Assembly: GCF_014695385.1 (NCBI RefSeq)
Contig: NZ_JACJOD010000084.1
Location: 1 to 38,274, forward strand
Direction of reading: 5' to 3'
DNA from: Trichocoleus sp. FACHB-46
GTDB lineage: Bacteria > Cyanobacteriota > Cyanobacteriia > FACHB-46
Length of the DNA: 38,274 bases
Shown here: in pieces, positions 34,243-38,274 of the stretch
How the letters are laid out: each line of letters opens with the position of its first letter
How positions within the stretch are numbered: position 1 is the first letter of the stretch
Made by a program: the position numbers and the translations under genes
Notes under the pieces: model-generated
The model's input: only the letters and a program-made list of their open reading frames with translations
What the model was told of the DNA's origin: nothing
Databases searched by the model: none

Positions 34243-35655
34243 ATGATTGATTTTAATCAACTTAAGCTGAGAGAGCGCATTTGGTTGGGCTATGCAGTCC
34301 CATTAGTGCTGACAATCGCCACAACTGGCGTCGTTGTGGTTAATGCTAGGCAAGTCATTGAGCACAATCGGAAGACCAGCCTAGGAGCCAAAATTGTTCA
34401 AGAAACTGACCGTCTGGAGACCGATCTGTACAAGCGTCAAACTCATTTGCGTGGCTATCTTCTGACCCGGAATAACGTTTTCTCACAAGCTTACGAAGCT
34501 AGCGTTCGAGAATATCAAGCCAGAATCAATACTTTAGAACCAATCATTTCTGCTTCCGGAGACGAGCAGGTTGAACGGTTGCAACAGTTAAAAGTTTTGG
34601 GTGAACAAATTTCAGAAATTAACCGCAATCTGATTGGTTTAGTTGAAGTAGGCAAAATCAATGAAGCTAATCAAGAGTTGGTTCAAGGCCGCATCTTACC
34701 CCTCATAGACGAAGCAGGCAGGGTACTCCAGGGATTGAATACTCAAGAGGACAAGCTGCAAGCTCAGCGAGTCAAAGCCGCAGAATCTGCCATGCGCTCC
34801 TTGATTGTCACCGCTGTCCTAGGGGCAATCGCTGCAACTGTGCTAGCCATTGCCACAGGTGGCCTGATTTCATCTCGCATTACTCGCACAATTAATGAAA
34901 TTGTGGCGACCGTAGCGAGCTCTTCTACCGAAATTGCCATTGCTGTAGAACAGCAGGAGAAGACCGTCTCTCAGCAAGCCGTTTCTGTGAACCAAACTAC
35001 AGTAGCCATGGATGAACTGAGTGTCGCTTCTCAGCAATCTGCTGAGCAAGCAGAATCCGCCGCCGCTGAAGCGCGCCAAGTGTTGAACTTAATCGCTGGT
35101 TTGGGTCAAGTAGAGCAGCAACATGGCAATAGTCTGCGAGAAAAAGTAGGGCAAATCGCCGAACGAATTTTATATTTGAGCGAGCAAACCAACCAAATTG
35201 GCACGATTTCTACCTTGGTGAGTGATCTGGCGAATCAGACCAACATGCTCGCGCTGAATGCTGCTGTCGAAGCGTCACGTGCCGGAAACCAAGGGAAAGG
35301 GTTTGCAGTCATTGCGACAGAAATCCGAAAACTGGCTGACCAAAGTCGCAAGTCAGCCGATCGCATTGGCACTCTCGTCAGTGATATTCAAAACGCTACC
35401 AACTCTACAGTCATGGTGACGGATGAAGGCACAAAAACTGTTGAGAGCATTGTGGCTGCGGCGAACAATATCTCCTTAAGTAACCAACAAATTTCTTTGA
35501 CCTCTAAGCAGCAGGCGATCGCGATTCAGCAAGTGGTGGATGCCATGATGGCCATCAACCAAGGAGCGAGCCAAACAGCAAGTGGCATCGGGCAAACGAA
35601 AGTAAGCACTCGACAGTTGAGTGAAGCAGCGCTCACCCTAAAATCAGTTGTTTAG
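34243..35655 (+). CDS. Methyl-accepting chemotaxis protein without HAMP
   Basis: A 470-aa membrane receptor. TM1 is about residues 15-35 ([18 protein letters not shown]), followed by a helical periplasmic domain of about 145 aa with a CHASE3-like look ([19 protein letters not shown]), TM2 about 187-210 ([20 protein letters not shown]) and a cytoplasmic coiled-coil signalling domain with the hairpin tip [20 protein letters not shown] and [18 protein letters not shown]. After TM2 the usual HAMP domain is missing or reduced to a few residues. Length is short for the family (usually 530-660). No CheA, CheW or CheY operon is present, so it would need chromosomal partners such as phototaxis-type clusters. 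Confidence 0.93.
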   Translation: MIDFNQLKLRERIWLGYAVPLVLTIATTGVVVVNARQVIEHNRKTSLGAKIVQETDRLETDLYKRQTHLRGYLLTRNNVFSQAYEASVREYQARINTLEPIISASGDEQVERLQQLKVLGEQISEINRNLIGLVEVGKINEANQELVQGRILPLIDEAGRVLQGLNTQEDKLQAQRVKAAESAMRSLIVTAVLGAIAATVLAIATGGLISSRITRTINEIVATVASSSTEIAIAVEQQEKTVSQQAVSVNQTTVAMDELSVASQQSAEQAESAAAEARQVLNLIAGLGQVEQQHGNSLREKVGQIAERILYLSEQTNQIGTISTLVSDLANQTNMLALNAAVEASRAGNQGKGFAVIATEIRKLADQSRKSADRIGTLVSDIQNATNSTVMVTDEGTKTVESIVAAANNISLSNQQISLTSKQQAIAIQQVVDAMMAINQGASQTASGIGQTKVSTRQLSEAALTLKSVV

Positions 35656-36001
35656 TTGTAGGTGCTGAGTTCATCAGGATGCATAGTTTGCGTTCTTTTG
35701 GCAAGATTAGTTCTTAGTAGGGCTTGGAGAACATAGAACTGTGTGCTTCCAGATTTGATTCCACCCTGGAACAGCATCTGGTAATGACCTCTATGGCTGC
35801 AGATTTACTTTAGAAGTAGCCTCTTAGCCTTTCAATCCTTTGCTCTTGGGATAGTGAGCTACACGGGATTCCAAGCTTGAGCTTGCTGGCGATCGCACTG
35901 CTAAATAAGTCCAGTTAGCAGTGCGGGGTTATATTTCCCAATCCAGAGTACTGGTGTCAAAGGTCATGACAAAGCTAATCAGCCTCTATCGGTAGCCATC
36001 C
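35656..36001. other. Intergenic region after the chemoreceptor gene
   Basis: About 345 bp with no gene seen. Its main feature is the 10-bp hairpin at 35895-35924. Confidence 0.4.
35895..35924. terminator. Perfect 10-bp hairpin downstream of the chemoreceptor
   Basis: GCACTGCTAA (35895-35904) with TTAGCAGTGC (35915-35924), loop of 10 nt. It is followed by GGGGTTATATTT rather than a clean T tract, so it is a weak terminator candidate. It could serve the receptor gene and the convergent small gene at 36002. Confidence 0.5.
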
Positions 36002-36187
36002 CTAAAGAGAGTCTCCAGCTTCAGAGCAAGCACAAGGACGGAACAGAGTTTGAATCGAACCACTCTTAAAGGCAAGTACTGTAAAGCCATTGACTCTCTT
36101 TAGGGAAATAACGTCATCAGCGGCCTCTATGACTCGGTAGAAATGGCCTGCCTCAGAGAGCAAACATTCGCCTGCTAATACGGTCAT
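36002..36187 (-). CDS. Small unknown protein
   Basis: A 61-aa protein, not recognised (MTVLAGECLLSEAGHFYRVI, middle DVISLKRVNGFTVLAFKSGS). The alternating hydrophobic pattern suggests a small beta barrel or strand-rich fold. Start ATG at 36187. It lies in a row of three short minus-strand genes (36002, 36323, 36975). Confidence 0.5.
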   Translation of the reverse strand: MTVLAGECLLSEAGHFYRVIEAADDVISLKRVNGFTVLAFKSGSIQTLFRPCACSEAGDSL

Positions 36188-36322
36188 CGCTTAACTGTTT
36201 ACTAAATCAATAAGTATATTTTTATACCTTTGCTAATTGTGGTGTAGGTTTGTGGCAACAAAGTTCTATTTTCTACATACAAGTTAAGGATTTCTTGAGC
36301 CAGCACTGCGATTGCTCAGTCA

Positions 36323-36520
36323 TTAAAGTTTGCGGTTTAATGTTGGCATGCTCCAACCCACGACGGTTAAACCTACATCCCTAGCTCTCGCCAAAACTTC
36401 TCTTGAGGTATCACCTTCCCGCAGTTCACACGAAATCAAGTCCGAGCCCTCACAGAATTGATAGCCTAAGGGCAAGTCTGAAGGCGGTTGAAAACAGGTG
36501 AGAATGATTTTTTGGGCCAT
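36323..36520 (-). CDS. Small unknown protein
   Basis: A 65-aa protein, not recognised (MAQKIILTCFQPPSDLPLGY, then CEGSDLISCELREGDTSREV, ending VVGWSMPTLNRKL). An alpha/beta pattern is plausible. ATG at 36520 has a weak GTAAGA upstream. Same strand as its neighbours at 36002 and 36975. Confidence 0.5.
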   Translation of the reverse strand: MAQKIILTCFQPPSDLPLGYQFCEGSDLISCELREGDTSREVLARARDVGLTVVGWSMPTLNRKL

Positions 36521-36639
36521 TCTTACAGGGCAACTGACTAGATAGGCACAGGTCCTAGAGTAAAAACCTTGCAGCGTGAAAAAAACCGCTAAAGCGCTTA
36601 ATCTTGATGCCTGTAAGCAATATCTCCCAAAGGCAGATT

Positions 36640-36970
36640 GCCTAAGTTATGGTTCTATCGAGCTGGCATGCAATACTGGCGACCATCAAGCCAACCGTCG
36701 TCAAACCATTGGTGGCTCAATCAGGGAAGTGTCAATCGTGTGGATTGTATTTTCAGTCAGAGGATCTGATGGCAGTTCACCATGTGGACGGCAACTCAAC
36801 CAACTATCAACAGAGCAATCTGGCGTTATTGCATCGACATTGCCATGACCAATTGCACCGAAATCTGCGTGGCAAGCACCGAGCGGTTGAGGAGCCATGT
36901 GAGGCGACGAGGCTCATGCACGGTCCTGAAGACCAGCGGGGTGGGTGACTGCTCCGCTGAGTTTAACTCC
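36640..36970 (+). mobile_element. Decayed group II intron, 3' end only (HNH fragment + domains V and VI)
   Basis: A plus-strand segment encodes the HNH tail of a group II intron reverse transcriptase (GKCQSCGLYFQSEDLMAVHH, then NLALLHRHCHDQLHR). It is followed by a domain V-like hairpin at about 36892-36926 (GAGCCATGTGAG with CTCATGCACGGTCC, two mismatched pairs) and a domain VI-like stretch ending GCTGAGTTTAAC near 36967. The reverse transcriptase, maturase and domains I-IV are missing; upstream of the HNH the coding trace shifts frames. The element is an inactive remnant. Its 3' end abuts the stop of the small gene at 36975. Confidence 0.75.
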
Positions 36971-36974
36971 ATTG

Positions 36975-37172
36975 CTATACAAGGGCGAAGAGGCCGTGGC
37001 GAATCCCATACAAGACTCGAGCAATTAAGACTTTGTCCGATTCTTGAGCCGCTCTGGCCGTAGACAGAGTAATCAGCCAGCGATACTCTGTTGCAGTCAA
37101 GCTACCACACAAGAAAATACTGCCAATCAATTCTTCTAAATTAGACGCTTGAGAAGGCACTAAAGACTGCAT
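36975..37172 (-). CDS. Small unknown cyanobacterial-type protein
   Basis: A 65-aa helical protein (SNLEELIGSIFLCGSLTATE, then RWLITLSTARAAQESDKVLI, ending ARVLYGIRHGLFALV). It reads like small conserved cyanobacterial proteins of unknown function. ATG at 37172 without a clear ribosome binding site. Its stop lies within a few bases of the intron remnant's 3' end, so the intron inserted just downstream of this gene. Confidence 0.6.
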   Translation of the reverse strand: MQSLVPSQASNLEELIGSIFLCGSLTATEYRWLITLSTARAAQESDKVLIARVLYGIRHGLFALV

Positions 37173-37737
37173 AGCGGCTAGGCAAACGTTGAATTGCCAA
37201 CATTAGATGACGATTCCAGAATGCCTTGTAGCGGTTACATTTGGCACCGAGCGATCACGGATATTTTCCCACTAGCAATTTAGTTCGCTCCATAGATTCC
37301 GCTGCTAGCAGTCCAGAGACCCCACTTCAGTTTAGGTAAAAGGACAACCCCTGCAATGAAGATGGGCTTCATCTCTCGACCTGTAATGATGCTGGAATTC
37401 CTGACCAAAAGAGCATATACGGCTATCACGAACTAGGAGACCAGTGCCCCAACTATAAGGTGGGTTCGATCAGTTCTAGAACATTTAAGAATGCTCACAC
37501 TCCTTTGCCAGAGATACTTTCAGACTGAGTAGAGCAGGGCATACTTTGTTGTTCTGAAGAATAGAACATTCCATAGAACCTAGCGAAGTAGGTAAAGCCA
37601 GTACAGTGGCTGACCTAAGAGCCTTTTGTTATATTGGTTTGTCTAGAGATTATCTAGAGATTTTCAGCTCTTATCCAGGGGTAGTGATTTTTAGTGTCAT
37701 TTTATAGTACACTTGAACTACCTATATTCTTTCAGCT
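37173..37737. promoter_or_regulatory. Upstream region of the double recombinase gene
   Basis: About 565 bp without a gene. It contains repeated AGAAC-type elements at 37473-37580, a tandem TCTAGAGAT repeat near 37638-37660, and AT-rich promoter-like sequence (TATAGT near 37702) before the ATG at 37738. Confidence 0.45.
37473..37580. repeat. AGAAC-type repeats upstream of the recombinase (candidate binding or att sites)
   Basis: The palindrome GTTCTAGAAC (37473-37482) continues into TAGAACATT. A second site, TGTTCT (37550-37555), a 7-nt spacer, then AGAACA (37563-37568), also continues as TAGAACATT. A further TAGAACC follows near 37574. Inverted arms around a 7-nt spacer resemble a tyrosine-recombinase core site; regulator operators are the alternative. 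Confidence 0.4.
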
Positions 37738-38274
37738 ATGTTTTACCCAGAATCCATTTTCGATGCGATGGAGCATTACTCAGCTCACTGTGATTCGCAC
37801 CGTTTTTCCATGCTGAAAACAGCGATTCAAAAGTATGCAATTCCTGAATGGCAAAAGATATCTGGTAATTCTTCATCTTCGCCAAAACAAGTGCCCATAA
37901 CAGCTATAACTCAACTTGTAAATCTAGTCACTTTAGGCTGTCGACAAACAGGTTGTAGCTCTAGAACGGAGAGTAAATATCGAAGCTATACCAAGAAATT
38001 TATAGAGTTTTGCCAGGAGGAAGGCTGGCTTTCAACTTCCTCATCTTCTCAGGCTCAACATGATTTGCAATGCCAAGACTCATCTACTACACAAGAGTTC
38101 TTAGAAGTCTACAAGAGTTTAGGCAAGCAGCATCTTAATGCTGGTGAGACTCGTAACTATGGATCTAGTGAATTCTATCGCTTTAAAGCAGTAGGTGGCC
38201 AAAAGAGGATTTATCAAGTCTCTTCGACTGGCATTAAACGTTCAGCAAACTACGGGTTAGGAACACAGCCAGGA
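37738..38274 (+). CDS. Tandem double tyrosine recombinase, N-terminal part (continues at base 1)
   Basis: This is the 5' part of a gene that crosses the circular junction. ATG at 37738 opens a frame that runs to the right end and resumes at base 3 with no stop, giving 1382 aa in total. This part encodes about residues 1-179, the start of the first recombinase unit. Its opening (SIFDAMEHYSAHC, then RFSMLKTAIQKY) reappears in diverged form near residue 595 of the second unit's region (SILEAIDIYGSSC, RLSMLRTAVERY, encoded near 1777-1860), showing that the whole unit is duplicated and not only the catalytic domain. No strong Shine-Dalgarno sequence is seen. An AT-rich stretch with a TATAGT element lies about 35 bp upstream. 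Annotation of the linear contig would truncate this gene to an internal ATG at 330. Confidence 0.85.
   Translation, partial: MFYPESIFDAMEHYSAHCDSHRFSMLKTAIQKYAIPEWQKISGNSSSSPKQVPITAITQLVNLVTLGCRQTGCSSRTESKYRSYTKKFIEFCQEEGWLSTSSSSQAQHDLQCQDSSTTQEFLEVYKSLGKQHLNAGETRNYGSSEFYRFKAVGGQKRIYQVSSTGIKRSANYGLGTQPG
38162..38274. repeat. Right copy of the 113-bp terminal overlap (circular contig)
   Basis: Exact copy of bases 1-113. It lies inside the coding sequence of the double recombinase, and joining the two ends at this repeat gives one uninterrupted frame. A phage-like terminal repeat is unlikely because no virion or packaging gene is visible. Confidence 0.93.

Noticed and set aside
36041-36066. 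A tRNA T-arm-like sequence (GGTTCGATTC on the minus strand)
   Set aside because: No acceptor stem or anticodon arm can be built around it, and it falls within a small coding frame.
36649-36948. An intact 99-aa HNH endonuclease gene
   Set aside because: The HNH segment matches the tail of a group II intron protein and its frame runs straight into intron RNA domain V, so it is a fragment.

Overview
The window looks like one complete circular plasmid from a cyanobacterium. The first 113 bases recur exactly as the last 113 (1-113 = 38162-38274). A single reading frame runs off the right end and continues in phase at the left end, so the unique circle is about 38161 bp. The cyanobacterial origin is inferred from frequent HIP1 octamers (GCGATCGC) and from the gene types: an AEP-type plasmid Rep, large PAS/GAF hybrid kinases and a CheB-CheR kinase fusion.

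Layout: (1) 37738 through the junction to 3725 (+): a 1382-aa protein made of two tandem tyrosine-recombinase units. (2) 3751-5463 (-): Rep with a primase-like active site, followed by its presumed control and origin region and a bidirectional terminator. (3) 12551-6096 (-): a type I restriction-modification operon, hsdM-hsdS-[frameshifted DUF1016 nuclease]-brnT-hsdR, mostly with overlapping junctions; the BrnT toxin has no BrnA antitoxin. (4) 12764-14028: a partition module, with parA and a ribbon-helix-helix gene divergent around AT-rich repeats that also lie on both outer flanks. (5) 16785-14657 (-): a two-gene CBASS defence system (CD-NTase plus HNH-SAVED effector, CdnG/Cap5-like), followed by a serine resolvase with a res-like repeat array. 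(6) 18194-35655: about 17 kb of signal transduction, containing an XRE regulator coupled to a hybrid histidine kinase, a CRP/Fnr regulator, a receiver that has lost its phospho-acceptor, a LuxR-type response regulator, an RsbR-like sensor kinase, two single-domain receivers, a 1424-aa CheB-CheR-PAS-kinase-receiver fusion and a HAMP-less chemoreceptor. (7) 36002-37172: small unknown genes and a decayed group II intron 3' end.

Rep, ParA/RHH, resolvase and the double recombinase would maintain the plasmid. The Hsd system, BrnT and CBASS give defence and possibly addiction. The signalling block is an unusually large plasmid-borne regulatory cargo with no obvious structural output gene, so it probably acts through chromosomal partners. 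HIP1 sites are absent from the double recombinase and its surroundings (about 35.9 kb through the junction to 3.8 kb) and from the CBASS neighbourhood (about 13.4-17.4 kb), which suggests later arrival of these parts. I recognised no rRNA, tRNA or CRISPR array.
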